DNA of 64,000 nucleotides from Aldehydirespirator sp965116665. GTDB lineage: Bacteria > Actinomycetota > Acidimicrobiia > Acidimicrobiales > Aldehydirespiratoraceae. Positions within the stretch are counted from its first letter, which is position 1. Every line of letters begins with the position of its first letter. The DNA lies in the NCBI GenBank assembly GCA_965116665.1, contig OZ220709.1:682001-746000 (forward strand), in the 5' to 3' direction. Below the pieces are notes generated by a model. That model worked only from the letters and a program-made list of their open reading frames with translations. It searched no databases and was not told the DNA's origin. Made by a program: the position numbers and the translations under genes. This document shows positions 25,086 through 33,640 of this stretch, one piece after another.

Positions 25086-27913
25086 CGTCCGTTCTCGGGC
25101 TGTGCAGAGCCGGGCTCGGCGTCGGCGTCTCGTTCCGCTGCCCCATGTTCTCCCTCGGCACCGTCGGTGCTCTCCGGGTCGTCGCCGTCATCACTGGCGT
25201 CGACATCCGACTCTGTTGCCGGTCCGTTGCGCCCCATCACCGCGTCGAACCGGAAGTACGAGATCTGGTCGGGGTCGCCGAAGAACTGGTCCTCGATGAA
25301 CGGCTCAATGTTGTACTCCCAGATGCGTCGCAGCCGCCGTCGTTGCGTGTCCAGCGAAGAGCCGTACGCCTTCATGAAGTGGCTCGGCCCGAGCAGGAGA
25401 TGGGAGCCCTCCAGGACCTCCTTGAGTTCGTTGTTGACCCCGTCGACGAGTGCGCCCACCCAGGCGGGCTCATCCTCGCGTTCCAGCCAGCGGTCGAGCA
25501 GGCCGGCCATCGGTCCGCTGTCGGGGAAGAACGGCACGAAGTGGAACCGTCGGCGCAACGCTGCGTCCACCAGCGCGATCGACCGGTCGGCCGTGTTCAT
25601 GGTGCCGATGAACCACAGGTTCTCGGGCAGCGAGAACGGCTCCTCGGGCCGGTACAGCGTTTGCACGCTCTCGTCCCGGTACTCGAGCAGGAACAGCAGC
25701 TCCCCGAGCACACGGGGCAGGTTTCCCCGGTTGATCTCGTCAATGATCATCACGTGGCGCTGATCGGAGGCTGCGGATGCGAGGTCAGCTATGCGCCTCA
25801 GGGGTCCATCCGTCAGCATGTAGCCGATACCCCCGTCATCACCCGTCCCCGCAGGCCGGTACCCCTCGAAGAAGTCCTCATAGGACGTTGACGGATGGAA
25901 CTGCACCAGCGCCCGGCACGACTCGTCCGGCGCCAACTCCTGTGCCAACTCCCGAGCCAGGTACGTCTTACCCGTACCGGGAGGCCCGTACAGGATCACC
26001 TGCCCCTTGTCTTGGAGCAGCTCGACGATGTCCTCCAAGAATTCGACCTCCACCAGGAGTTCGTCGGCCAATCCGTCGAGGTCTGGCCTAGTGGACGGTT
26101 TGCGTGACGGTGTCTCGTCTTGCTTCATGAGCCAGTACAAGAACGCGGCAATGGCAAGCGGGTCATCGTCGAGGTACGGAGCGACATGGGCCCGTAGCCG
26201 GTCGTTGGCTTCGACGAACCACTCCCCGTAGGTCTCGCTGCTAGGTGCGGGCAGGCCGAGGCACTCCAGCATCTGCAGCATGCCAGGATTGCCGTCAAGT
26301 ACGCCTATCGGGAGAAACCTGCCGGTGTGGCAGATGGCCAGACACTTGCTGGGAATGGTGCCGTATAGCTCGTTACTGATCTCCTCAATTCGATGAGCTA
26401 CGTCGTCATCGCCCCAGCACAGATACTCCAGCAACCTGAGCATGTTCGTGTAGCGCTGCTCAGACATTTCGGTGATCCATCTGTTCATGCTTGAATCACC
26501 GGTAGAGATGTACTTGTAGTTGCCTCTGGTTGCGTGCGACGCAATCCGGTAGAACTCAGGCCTGCTGAGTTCAGGAATGTTCCCGGGCGTCAGCTTCTCG
26601 GCCCACTCGGCCCGTAGGCGCTCCTGCTCCTCGTGGGCTTTGGTTGGGTAACCCGAGTGGGCGCGGAACCGTTCGACCAGGGTCGATAGGTCAGAGGCGT
26701 CGTCGGGCTCGTCGCCGACCGACTCAGTCTCCTGCCCGATCAGCCAGTACAGGAAGCATCCGATGGCCTGCGGGTCGTCGTCAAGATGGGGAGCGAGATG
26801 CTCCCGAAGCCGGTCGTTCGCATCCACGGCCTGCTGTCCATACGTCGAGCCGCGGGGCTCGGGCAGACCGAGCTTGCGCAACATGGACCTGAATCCCCAT
26901 TTGCTTCCATGACCGACAAGCGGAAGGAAGCTGTCTGGGTGACACAACGCGAGGGTGGCGATCAGACTTGCTTGGGTGAACCCCTTCGTGCCGGTGTCTC
27001 GGCGTGAGGCTCCGCTCTCGTCGACGAGGCGGTCGATCCTCGCTGGCAGCTCGTCGGTGCCCCAGCAAAGATCGCCGATGCTGGCAAGCGGCCTGTCGTA
27101 CTGGGTGTCGTCCAGTTTGAGGATCCAGCCAGGCACGCTCGCGCCCGGCTTGACGTACTCCCCCTCGCCGTAGTCCACGGAGCGGCTCACATACGCCGCC
27201 AGATCCTCACGGCTCAGAGAATCGACGTCCTCGGGGGCGAGCTTCTCGGCCCATTCGGCCCGCAGCCGCTGTTGCTCCAGGTGTGCCTCGGTGGGGTAGT
27301 CCGTCTCGGCACGGAACCGGTCAACCAGATCGGGAAGGTCAAGGGCGGACCGCGGGCCGGGATCTTCACCCGTCTCCAGCAGCTGCTGGAGACGCCACGG
27401 AGCGTCGTCGCGTGCAAGGGTGAAGATGGTCTGTTGGGAGCCGAGCGAGCGCTGGAGGTCTTGGTTGAGGGCCGCCTTGGGCACTTCGGTGCGCTTCCAG
27501 TCCACCGACACGACATGGCGTCCCCAGGCCACATCCGAGGCCTCGTCGTACCAATACTCGCGGGTGACTGAGCCCAGAGCGATCTCTGGCACCCCCTTGC
27601 GAGGCATCACCACCAGATCGCCCAAGCGCACGTCGGTCCGCATCCGCCAGAGCTGGCTCGTGAAGCTGGAGATCGTCCTTTCCCCGGAATCCGGATAGTG
27701 CAGGCGCACGGCATCCCGCAGTTCCTGTCGGCTGGAGAAGCCTCCCAGGTCCGGGACACCGTCCCAGCCGAGGCAGGCGAGGCCGTGTTCGATGTTGTAG
27801 TCGAAGCGATCGCCATCCCTGCCGGCTCTGATGAGCCATACGACCCGCGGTTCAGGCTGCTCTTCTGCCGCGTGTTCAAGCGGAGGGCCGCCTGCCTGGT
27901 CTGTGATCACCAT
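25082..27913 (-). CDS. mcrB: McrB-like AAA+ GTPase with N-terminal modified-DNA-reader-like region and a duplicated module
   Basis: 943 residues. Residues 1 to about 150 (VVWLIRAGRDGDRFDYNIEHGLACLGW ... GDLVVMPRKG ... ALGSVTREYWY) look like an EVE/PUA-type reader domain, a common front end for modification-dependent restriction. Two related modules of about 200 residues follow (about 193-400 and 405-600), each opening DL-x-x-LV-x-RFRA and containing L-RAEWAEKL and ANDRLR-H-APxLDDDP-AI. The AAA+ motor has Walker A GPPGTGKTYLA (about 643), Walker B IIDEINRGNLP and the McrB signature GTMNTADRSIALVD (about 770). ATG 27913 is chosen; TTG 27919 would overlap the upstream stop. Confidence 0.9.
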   Translation of the reverse strand: MVITDQAGGPPLEHAAEEQPEPRVVWLIRAGRDGDRFDYNIEHGLACLGWDGVPDLGGFSSRQELRDAVRLHYPDSGERTISSFTSQLWRMRTDVRLGDLVVMPRKGVPEIALGSVTREYWYDEASDVAWGRHVVSVDWKRTEVPKAALNQDLQRSLGSQQTIFTLARDDAPWRLQQLLETGEDPGPRSALDLPDLVDRFRAETDYPTEAHLEQQRLRAEWAEKLAPEDVDSLSREDLAAYVSRSVDYGEGEYVKPGASVPGWILKLDDTQYDRPLASIGDLCWGTDELPARIDRLVDESGASRRDTGTKGFTQASLIATLALCHPDSFLPLVGHGSKWGFRSMLRKLGLPEPRGSTYGQQAVDANDRLREHLAPHLDDDPQAIGCFLYWLIGQETESVGDEPDDASDLSTLVERFRAHSGYPTKAHEEQERLRAEWAEKLTPGNIPELSRPEFYRIASHATRGNYKYISTGDSSMNRWITEMSEQRYTNMLRLLEYLCWGDDDVAHRIEEISNELYGTIPSKCLAICHTGRFLPIGVLDGNPGMLQMLECLGLPAPSSETYGEWFVEANDRLRAHVAPYLDDDPLAIAAFLYWLMKQDETPSRKPSTRPDLDGLADELLVEVEFLEDIVELLQDKGQVILYGPPGTGKTYLARELAQELAPDESCRALVQFHPSTSYEDFFEGYRPAGTGDDGGIGYMLTDGPLRRIADLASAASDQRHVMIIDEINRGNLPRVLGELLFLLEYRDESVQTLYRPEEPFSLPENLWFIGTMNTADRSIALVDAALRRRFHFVPFFPDSGPMAGLLDRWLEREDEPAWVGALVDGVNNELKEVLEGSHLLLGPSHFMKAYGSSLDTQRRRLRRIWEYNIEPFIEDQFFGDPDQISYFRFDAVMGRNGPATESDVDASDDGDDPESTDGAEGEHGAAERDADAEPGSAQPENGR

Positions 27914-27915
27914 GT

Positions 27916-28563
27916 TCAACCGCCTTCCTTTTCGAATGGGTCATTCGTTGCGGAGTCAAGTCGATAATCGTCGCGATCATCGTCGCTGTCCAGACCGACG
28001 GGCTGGTCGGCGGGGTGATCCCAGATCTCGGGGGGTCCGGTGGCCCACCGGTGGTCGGTGACAGGCCAGCGAATGCCTCCTACGCCCTCCATCCATTCCG
28101 TCTCGGACAGCGAGTACGAGCAGCACATGCCGGCCGCGGGGTTGCCGGGGTCGTAGCGGCGGCTGTCCTCGTGCCCGGTGAGATCCTCCCAACTCCGGTG
28201 TGGTCGGCTAGCGGGTCCGTGGGTCTCGGACCCGTGTTCGGGGCCCTTCATATCTGGCAGTACGTGGCTCAGGATGACCTGGCGTGCTTCCGCGACGGTC
28301 TCCACGATCACTGTCCACTCGTCGACAAGGCAGCCGCTGGCGCTGCCCAGTTCGACCTCGATCGCCAGTCCGGCGCGGAGCTTGACCCACTTGATCGCCT
28401 CAGCCCATGCCTCCTCCCGACGTTCGAACCAGTAGGGGTGCCGGATCGGGACTCGCTCGCCGTCGAGGGTTGGCACCCAGTCGTGCCCCCACCGCATGGC
28501 GCCGGGCGTTGGCAGGTTCGAGATGTCTATCTCGTGGTCGTTAGTCTCGAAGTCAGACGCCAT
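27916..28563 (-). CDS. Unknown protein, paralogue 1, in McrBC operon
   Basis: 215 residues, no recognised family. It shares with the next gene (28594-29037) the segments VETVAEAR-x-x-IL, RR-x-DP-x-x-P-x-x-GM-x-CSY, EGVGG and WDHPADQP near the C-terminus. No membrane segment. ATG 28563 is chosen because TACGGT lies 7 bases upstream. mcrB starts within a few bases of its stop, so it is the leading gene of the mcrB-Zn-mcrC unit. Could be a regulator, decoy or accessory factor; nothing in the sequence decides. Confidence 0.7.
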   Translation of the reverse strand: MASDFETNDHEIDISNLPTPGAMRWGHDWVPTLDGERVPIRHPYWFERREEAWAEAIKWVKLRAGLAIEVELGSASGCLVDEWTVIVETVAEARQVILSHVLPDMKGPEHGSETHGPASRPHRSWEDLTGHEDSRRYDPGNPAAGMCCSYSLSETEWMEGVGGIRWPVTDHRWATGPPEIWDHPADQPVGLDSDDDRDDYRLDSATNDPFEKEGG

Positions 28564-28570
28564 AACGGCC

Positions 28571-28576
28571 ACCGTA
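28571..28576 (-). promoter_or_regulatory. -10 box of leaderless promoter for the McrBC operon
   Basis: TACGGT on the minus strand, 7 bases before ATG 28563. The flanking sequence TGTCACACCCGATCC is also found upstream of the paralogue at 29037. Confidence 0.45.
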
Positions 28577-28593
28577 TGGATCGGGTGTGACAG

Positions 28594-29037
28594 TCATGGT
28601 CGTCGCGGCGTCTCTTCGTCCGTGCCCGAATTGGCGGGTTGGTCGGCGGGGTGGTCCCAGACTTCGAGGGGCGCGGTGGCCCATATGGTCACGGAGTAGG
28701 TCCACATCACGCCGCCCACGCCCTCCAGGCCGCCCTGCTGGTACAGGAAGTAGCTGCACGTCATGCCCGTTCCCGGGTCGGCCGGGTCGCAGCGGCGGCC
28801 CTCCTCACACTTGATCAGGTCGTGCCACGTAGGCCCGCCCGCTTGGACGTTCAGGCGCAGGTACTCCCGATTCTCCGGATCGTGGGCGTGGTGGCCGAGC
28901 GCGTCCATGGCGTACTTCAGGATGGCCGAGCGGGCCTCGGCAACCGTCTCGACGGAGAAGGGGCGGTCCTCCAACATCACGCAGCCTGTCAAGCTGCCCA
29001 GCTTGAGCTCGAAGCCCGTATCGAAGTCTGATGCCAT
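28594..29037 (-). CDS. Unknown protein, paralogue 2, upstream of McrBC operon
   Basis: 147 residues, clearly related to the 27916-28563 product: MASDFDTGFELKLGSLTGC, VETVAEARSAIL, RRCDPADPGTGMTCSYFL, LEGVGGVMW, EVWDHPADQP. It is shorter by a region of about 50 residues after the N-terminus. ATG 29037 has TACTGT 7 bases upstream. Together with paralogue 1 it looks like a tandem gene duplication that included the promoter. Confidence 0.7.
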   Translation of the reverse strand: MASDFDTGFELKLGSLTGCVMLEDRPFSVETVAEARSAILKYAMDALGHHAHDPENREYLRLNVQAGGPTWHDLIKCEEGRRCDPADPGTGMTCSYFLYQQGGLEGVGGVMWTYSVTIWATAPLEVWDHPADQPANSGTDEETPRRP

Positions 29038-29044
29038 GACAGCC

Positions 29045-29050
29045 ACAGTA
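29045..29050 (-). promoter_or_regulatory. -10 box of leaderless promoter, paralogue 2
   Basis: TACTGT on the minus strand, 7 bases before ATG 29037, preceded by CACACCCGATCC as in paralogue 1. Confidence 0.45.
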
Positions 29051-29101
29051 CGGATCGGGTGTGACAACCCAGGTTGGAACGTGCCGGAAGAAGGTTGATG
29101 G

Positions 29102-29129
29102 TTTGATATGACATTGATTGTCGTATAAT
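29102..29129 (+). promoter_or_regulatory. Promoter in an AT-rich island
   Basis: TTTGAT (29102-29107), 16 bases, TATAAT (29124-29129), the best -10 in the window. The segment 29095-29135 is strikingly AT-rich for this genome. It reads towards the coiled-coil gene at 29228 with a leader of about 90 bases. Confidence 0.55.
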
Positions 29130-29227
29130 CTGCACTTCGAGCCTCGTTGCCGGGCCTGGACGGCAGCCGATCCCAAGAAGCCGCAACGCCGCCCGCACCG
29201 CCGCCGGTTCCTGAGAACGAGGCTCCA

Positions 29228-29755
29228 ATGACGACATCTCCTCCGATCCCTGCCGCCGAGGCGACCCCCCGCATGGCGAACCCGTCCGACACCGCATCCG
29301 AGGCACCGGCCGAGCGGACGTCCGCGCCGGCCCGTTCGGCGACCGCGGCCAGGCCCAGTCTGCGGGCTCAGGTCGCGGAGAATCCGCTGCTGAGCTTCTT
29401 CGGCCTCCTCATCGTCGGGCTGCTCGCAGCCGCCATCGCCAGCCCCCACCTCCGTATCGACGACCTCAACATCCGTATCGACGACCTCCACATCCGGATC
29501 GATGAGACCAACGAGCGCATCGACGAGACCAATGAGCGCATTGACCGCCTCGAAGCCCGAGTCATGGAGTTTGAGCGCAGGGTGGATGCCCGATTCGACA
29601 AGCTCGAAGCGGCGGTCGAGGAGATCAACCTGAAGCTGGCTGCGCTGATAGCCCACCTCAACGCCACCAGCGCGGTGGACAATGCCCTGGCGGGCCGGCT
29701 CACCGGCCCGAGCGCCCCCGACGCAGAAGGCACGAGCGACGACGAGCCCGGCTGA
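29228..29755 (+). CDS. Membrane-anchored coiled-coil protein
   Basis: 175 residues: a Ser/Ala/Pro-rich N-terminus, one membrane span (LLSFFGLLIVGLLAAAIASP, about 54-73), then perfect seven-residue repeats (LRIDDLN, IRIDDLH, IRIDETN, ERIDETN, ERIDRLE) leading into a longer coiled coil ending LIAHLNAT, and an acidic tail. The topology resembles small coiled-coil membrane proteins (DUF1640/hemolysin XhlA-like), but no family is claimed. ATG 29228 has GAGG at 6 bases. It points away from the McrBC operon. Confidence 0.7.
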   Translation: MTTSPPIPAAEATPRMANPSDTASEAPAERTSAPARSATAARPSLRAQVAENPLLSFFGLLIVGLLAAAIASPHLRIDDLNIRIDDLHIRIDETNERIDETNERIDRLEARVMEFERRVDARFDKLEAAVEEINLKLAALIAHLNATSAVDNALAGRLTGPSAPDAEGTSDDEPG

Positions 29756-29850
29756 CGGTCCGGCGCGTACCGCGAGTCGAAGGCGAGAGACTAGGGGCCG
29801 CCGGGGTCGAAGTAGGGGCGGTCGCCGTCGAGGTTACGCGTTCTTCGAAG

Positions 29851-29856
29851 TACTGT
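29851..29856 (+). promoter_or_regulatory. -10 box of leaderless promoter
   Basis: TACTGT, 8 bases before ATG 29865. Confidence 0.4.
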
Positions 29857-29864
29857 CGCCACCC

Positions 29865-30887
29865 ATGAAGATCGACTCGCTGCTCACCGGGCCGATAACC
29901 GAGGCGGGCCGCACGGCTGCCGGCCTGGAGACAGCCGGCTACTCGGGCGCCTGGTCACTGGAGGGACCCCACGACCCGTTCCTGCCCCTGGCCGTCGCGG
30001 CGGCCAGCACCCACCAGATCGAGCTGGGCACCGCCATCGCGGTGGCGTTCGCCCGCAACCCGATGCTGCTGGCCAACATCGGCTGGGACCTCCAGACCCT
30101 GTCGCGGGGCCGTTTCGTGCTCGGACTGGGCAGCCAGATCAAACCCCACATCACCAAGCGGTTCTCGATGGAGTGGAGCCGGCCGGCCGCCCGCATGCGC
30201 GAGATGGTCCAGGCCGTGCGGGCCATCTGGGACTGCTGGCAGAACGGCACACCGCTGCGCTTCCGGGGCGAGTTCTACCGCCACACCCTGATGACGCCGA
30301 TGTTCACCCCCAGAGCCAGCGACCTCGGCGACTCCGGCCCGCCGCCGATCTACCTGGCCGGCGTCGGCCCGCTGATGACCGAAGTGGCTGGCGAGGTGTG
30401 CGACGGGTTCCTGTGCCATCCGTTCACCACCGAGAAGTACCTGCGTGAGGTCACGCTGCCCGCCCTGGAGCGGGGCCGGGCCGCCGCCGGCGGCGCCTCG
30501 ATGGACGGCTACGAGATCGCCGGGCCGTCGTTCGTGGTGACCGGTGAGACCGACGAGGAGATCGAGGAATCCAGGGCGTTCACCCGTCAGCAGATCGCCT
30601 TCTACGGCTCGACGCCGGCATACCGGCCGGTGCTGGAGGTCCACGGCTGGGGCGACCTCCAGACCGATCTCAACACCCTGTCCAAGCGGGGCGAGTGGGT
30701 CGAGATGGGCAACCTCATCGACGACGAGGTCCTCAACACGTTCGCGGTGGTCGCAGTGCCCGAGGAGATCGCCCCCGAGTTGGGTCGCCGCTACGGCGAC
30801 ATCATCAGCCGGATCTCGTTCTACGTCCCCGTGGACGGCGACCCCGACCGCTGGCAGGCGGTGATGGCCGCCATCAAGGCCATCTAG
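29865..30887 (+). CDS. LLM-class (probably F420-dependent) oxidoreductase
   Basis: 340-residue luciferase-like TIM-barrel enzyme. The N-terminus KIDSLLTGPITEAGRTAAGLE, ELGTAIAVAFARNPM, GRFVLGLGSQIKPHI and the AIWDCWQNGTPLRFRGEFY helix are typical of the TIGR03617-type F420-dependent subfamily. Substrate unknown. The neighbouring alpha/beta hydrolase gene starts 15 bases downstream. Confidence 0.88.
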   Translation: MKIDSLLTGPITEAGRTAAGLETAGYSGAWSLEGPHDPFLPLAVAAASTHQIELGTAIAVAFARNPMLLANIGWDLQTLSRGRFVLGLGSQIKPHITKRFSMEWSRPAARMREMVQAVRAIWDCWQNGTPLRFRGEFYRHTLMTPMFTPRASDLGDSGPPPIYLAGVGPLMTEVAGEVCDGFLCHPFTTEKYLREVTLPALERGRAAAGGASMDGYEIAGPSFVVTGETDEEIEESRAFTRQQIAFYGSTPAYRPVLEVHGWGDLQTDLNTLSKRGEWVEMGNLIDDEVLNTFAVVAVPEEIAPELGRRYGDIISRISFYVPVDGDPDRWQAVMAAIKAI

Positions 30888-30902
30888 AAGCGCGCCTAGG
30901 CG

Positions 30903-31481
30903 ATGGCGGGCCAGGACAAGTCGCCGGTGGACGGGCTGCTGCTGACCCACGGCGCGGGCGGCGGCGCCGATCAGCACACGCTGGTCGCGCTCGAAGACAC
31001 GCTCGACGTGCCGGTGCGCCGCGTCGAGTTCACGTATCGGCACGAGGGCAGGCGGTTCCCCGATCGAGCTCCGAAGCTGATCGCCGAGGTTCGATCCGCA
31101 GCCGAGACGCTCGCGGCCGATCTGGGCACCACCACGGCCCGGCTCGTGCTGGGCGGGCGCTCGATGGGGGGACGGATGTGCTCGATGGCGGTGGCCGAGG
31201 GGCTGCCTGCGGCCGGGCTGGTGCTGCTCAGCTACCCGCTGCACCCGCCGGGCAAGCCCGACAAGCTGAGAGTTGACCACTTCGGCGATATCGAATTGCC
31301 CACGCTGTTCGTCAGCGGCAACCGCGACCCGTTCGGAACCCCGGAGGAGTTCGCGGAACACCTCGGGGCCATACCGGGCAGCGTGACCGTCCACTGGCTC
31401 GACGGCCAGGGCCACAACCCCAAACCCAGGTCCGACGCAGAGATAGTGACCGCGGTCGCCGATTTCGTCGCCGGCCCTTAG
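30903..31481 (+). CDS. Alpha/beta hydrolase of the KANL3/Tex30 type
   Basis: 192 residues. Oxyanion region LLLTHGAGGGADQ, nucleophile elbow GGRSMGGRM (Ser about 82), the acid in VSGNRDPFGTPEE and the His in WLDGQGHNPKP complete a hydrolase triad. Substrate unknown. Likely transcribed with the LLM oxidoreductase. Confidence 0.82.
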   Translation: MAGQDKSPVDGLLLTHGAGGGADQHTLVALEDTLDVPVRRVEFTYRHEGRRFPDRAPKLIAEVRSAAETLAADLGTTTARLVLGGRSMGGRMCSMAVAEGLPAAGLVLLSYPLHPPGKPDKLRVDHFGDIELPTLFVSGNRDPFGTPEEFAEHLGAIPGSVTVHWLDGQGHNPKPRSDAEIVTAVADFVAGP

Positions 31482-31494
31482 GTCCCCGGCACCC

Positions 31495-31543
31495 GAACAA
31501 CTGCAAGTTTTCCACCTCACAGGTGGATTTTTGACAGGAGTTC
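31495..31543 (+). terminator. Intrinsic terminator in a 49-bp palindromic element, copy 1
   Basis: Stem TCCACCT / AGGTGGA with a 3-base loop, followed by TTTTT, placed 14 bases after the hydrolase stop. The outer arms GAAC...GTTC extend the symmetry imperfectly. A second copy of the element is at 59550-59598 (shared core CACAGGTGGA and GACAGGAGTTCG). Confidence 0.75.
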
Positions 31544-31626
31544 GCCGGCGGGACGGGTGAAGGGCTGTGGTGGCCGCGATCTCGGCCAGACGGCTAAAGC
31601 GCCCTTGGGCGGATGGAGCCCGGCAG

Positions 31627-31632
31627 TAGCCT
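31627..31632 (+). promoter_or_regulatory. -10 box of leaderless promoter for prfA
   Basis: TAGCCT, 7 bases before ATG 31640. Confidence 0.5.
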
Positions 31633-31639
31633 CGGTGCC

Positions 31640-32707
31640 ATGCTGGAGCGGATAGCCGGGCTCGAAGACGAGCTCAGGGACGTAGAGATCCGCCTCGGCG
31701 ACCCCGCGGTGCAGTCCGACCCGCGCCGGCTGGCCGAGCTGGGCCGCCGCCACAAGCAGCTGAGCGAGATCGTGGCGGCGGGGCAGCGGCTTCGGGCCGC
31801 GGTGGACGACCTCGACGAGGCCCGCCGGATGCACTCCGAGGCCGACGCCTCGGAACGGGCCGAGCTGCGCGAGATGATCGACGAGCTGGACGAGGCCGTG
31901 GCCGCGGCAGAGGACGAACTGCGGGTGCTGCTGCTGCCGCCCGACCCCAACGAGGGCCGCAACGTGATCGTCGAGATCCGGGGCGCGGCCGGCGGCGAGG
32001 AGGCCAACCTCTTCGCCCGCGACCTGTTCGACATGTACCAGGCCTTCGCCCGCAGGCAGCGCTGGAAGCTGGAGCCGCTGGCCGCCTCGCCTTCCGACCT
32101 CGGCGGCTATACCGAGGTCAGCGGCCTGATCTCCGGTGATCAGGTGTGGACCCGCATGAAGCACGAGGCCGGCACCCATCGGGTGCAGCGGGTGCCGGTG
32201 ACCGAGTCGCAGGGCCGGGTCCACACGTCGTCAGCCACCGTGTCGGTGCTGCCCGAGGCCAAAGAGGTGGACGTCCAGATCGACGATGCCGACCTGCAGA
32301 TCGACGTCTACCGCTCGTCAGGTCCCGGCGGCCAGTCGGTCAACACCACCGACTCGGCGGTGCGGGTCACCCATGTGCCCAGCGGGATGGTGGTGTCGAT
32401 GCAGGACGAGAAGAGCCAGCTCCAGAACAAGCAGAAGGCAATGCGGGTGCTGCGTTCGAGGCTGCTGCAGGCCGAGCAGGAGCGGGCCTCCGCCGAGCAG
32501 TCGGCGATGCGGCGGGGCCAGGTGGGTGGCGGCGACCGGTCCGAGAAGATCCGCACCTACAACATGCGGGAGAACCGGGTTACCGACCACCGCATCGGCC
32601 TCACCCTCTACAAGCTCGAGCGGGTGCTGGCCGGCGAACTCGACGAGCTGAGCGACGCGCTCGTGCAGGACGAGCAGCGCACGCTGCTGGCTGGCGACGG
32701 CGCCTGA
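31640..32707 (+). CDS. prfA: Peptide chain release factor 1
   Basis: 355 residues; releases the peptide at UAA and UAG. The codon-recognition tripeptide is P-V-T in QRVPVTESQGRVHTS (RF1 type), and the catalytic GGQ is in SSGPGGQSVNTTDSAVR. ATG 31640 is chosen from homology (MLERIAGLEDEL) and from TAGCCT 7 bases upstream. It heads a block (prmC, sua5, rpiB, glyA, wecA) that in many actinobacteria lies directly behind rpmE. Confidence 0.96.
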   Translation: MLERIAGLEDELRDVEIRLGDPAVQSDPRRLAELGRRHKQLSEIVAAGQRLRAAVDDLDEARRMHSEADASERAELREMIDELDEAVAAAEDELRVLLLPPDPNEGRNVIVEIRGAAGGEEANLFARDLFDMYQAFARRQRWKLEPLAASPSDLGGYTEVSGLISGDQVWTRMKHEAGTHRVQRVPVTESQGRVHTSSATVSVLPEAKEVDVQIDDADLQIDVYRSSGPGGQSVNTTDSAVRVTHVPSGMVVSMQDEKSQLQNKQKAMRVLRSRLLQAEQERASAEQSAMRRGQVGGGDRSEKIRTYNMRENRVTDHRIGLTLYKLERVLAGELDELSDALVQDEQRTLLAGDGA

Positions 32708-32716
32708 GGAACCCGA

Positions 32717-33640
32717 GTGCCCCAGGCAAGCCGCCCGCACGAGGCGGACACCGAGGCCCCGACGGTGTCGTGGGGGGACCTGCTGACCGAGGCGCGGCGC
32801 CTCCTGTCCGGCAGCGCCGTGTCGGCGACGCCGGAGGTGGACGCCCGCCGCATCGTGGAGGCAGCCTCAGGGGCGTCGCCCGCCGAGTTCGAGCGGATGC
32901 TGGCAGCGCGGGCCACGACACTGACCGCGGCCCGGTTCTTCTCGATGCTGGAGCGCCGCTGCGCCGGCGAGCCGCTGCAGTACGTCGTCGGCTCCTGGGG
33001 CTTCAGGACCCTCGACTTGATGGTCGACAACCGGGTGCTGATACCCAGGCCCGAGACCGAGGTAGTGGCCGGCTGGGCTGTGGCTGAGGTTGCGAGGCTC
33101 TCGGACGCCGCAGGCCGTGACCAGCAGGTGACGGTGGTGGACCTCGGGACCGGGTCGGGCGCCATCGGGTTGTCGGCGGCGGTCGAGTGCCCGCGGGCCA
33201 GGGTGTTCGCCACCGATGTGTCGGCCGACGCGCTGGCGGTGGCTCGGGCCAACCTGGCCGGCCTCGGCCGGGCCGCGGCCCGGGTGAGCCTGCATCAGGG
33301 GGACTGGTACACGGCTCTGCCCAGCGGGCTGCGGGGATCGGTGGATGTGGTGGTGTCGAACCCGCCCTACATCGGCACCGGCGAGGAGTTGCCGCCCGTG
33401 GTGGCCGACTGGGAGCCGCCGGTGGCTCTGTGGTGCGGACCCGAGGGTCACGAAGCGGTCGAGCAGGTGATCGGCGGAGCCTCGCAGTGGCTCAAGCCGG
33501 GCGGGACCCTGGTATTGGAGGTGGCCTCGCACCGGGCCCGGCAGACGGCCGGCATGGCGAGCGGTGCCGGGTTCTGCGACGTGCGGGTCGAGCCCGATCT
33601 CGCCGGCCTGGAGCGGGTCGTGATCGGACGCCTCCCGTGA
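32717..33640 (+). CDS. prmC: Release factor glutamine methyltransferase
   Basis: Methylates the GGQ glutamine of release factors using SAM. 307 residues: N-terminal helical domain, then LIPRPETEVV, the SAM site VVDLGTGSGAIGLS (about residues 137-150) and the catalytic NPPY (VVSNPPYIGTGEELP). Starts GTG 10 bases after prfA. Its stop overlaps the next gene by GTGA. Confidence 0.94.
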   Translation: MPQASRPHEADTEAPTVSWGDLLTEARRLLSGSAVSATPEVDARRIVEAASGASPAEFERMLAARATTLTAARFFSMLERRCAGEPLQYVVGSWGFRTLDLMVDNRVLIPRPETEVVAGWAVAEVARLSDAAGRDQQVTVVDLGTGSGAIGLSAAVECPRARVFATDVSADALAVARANLAGLGRAAARVSLHQGDWYTALPSGLRGSVDVVVSNPPYIGTGEELPPVVADWEPPVALWCGPEGHEAVEQVIGGASQWLKPGGTLVLEVASHRARQTAGMASGAGFCDVRVEPDLAGLERVVIGRLP

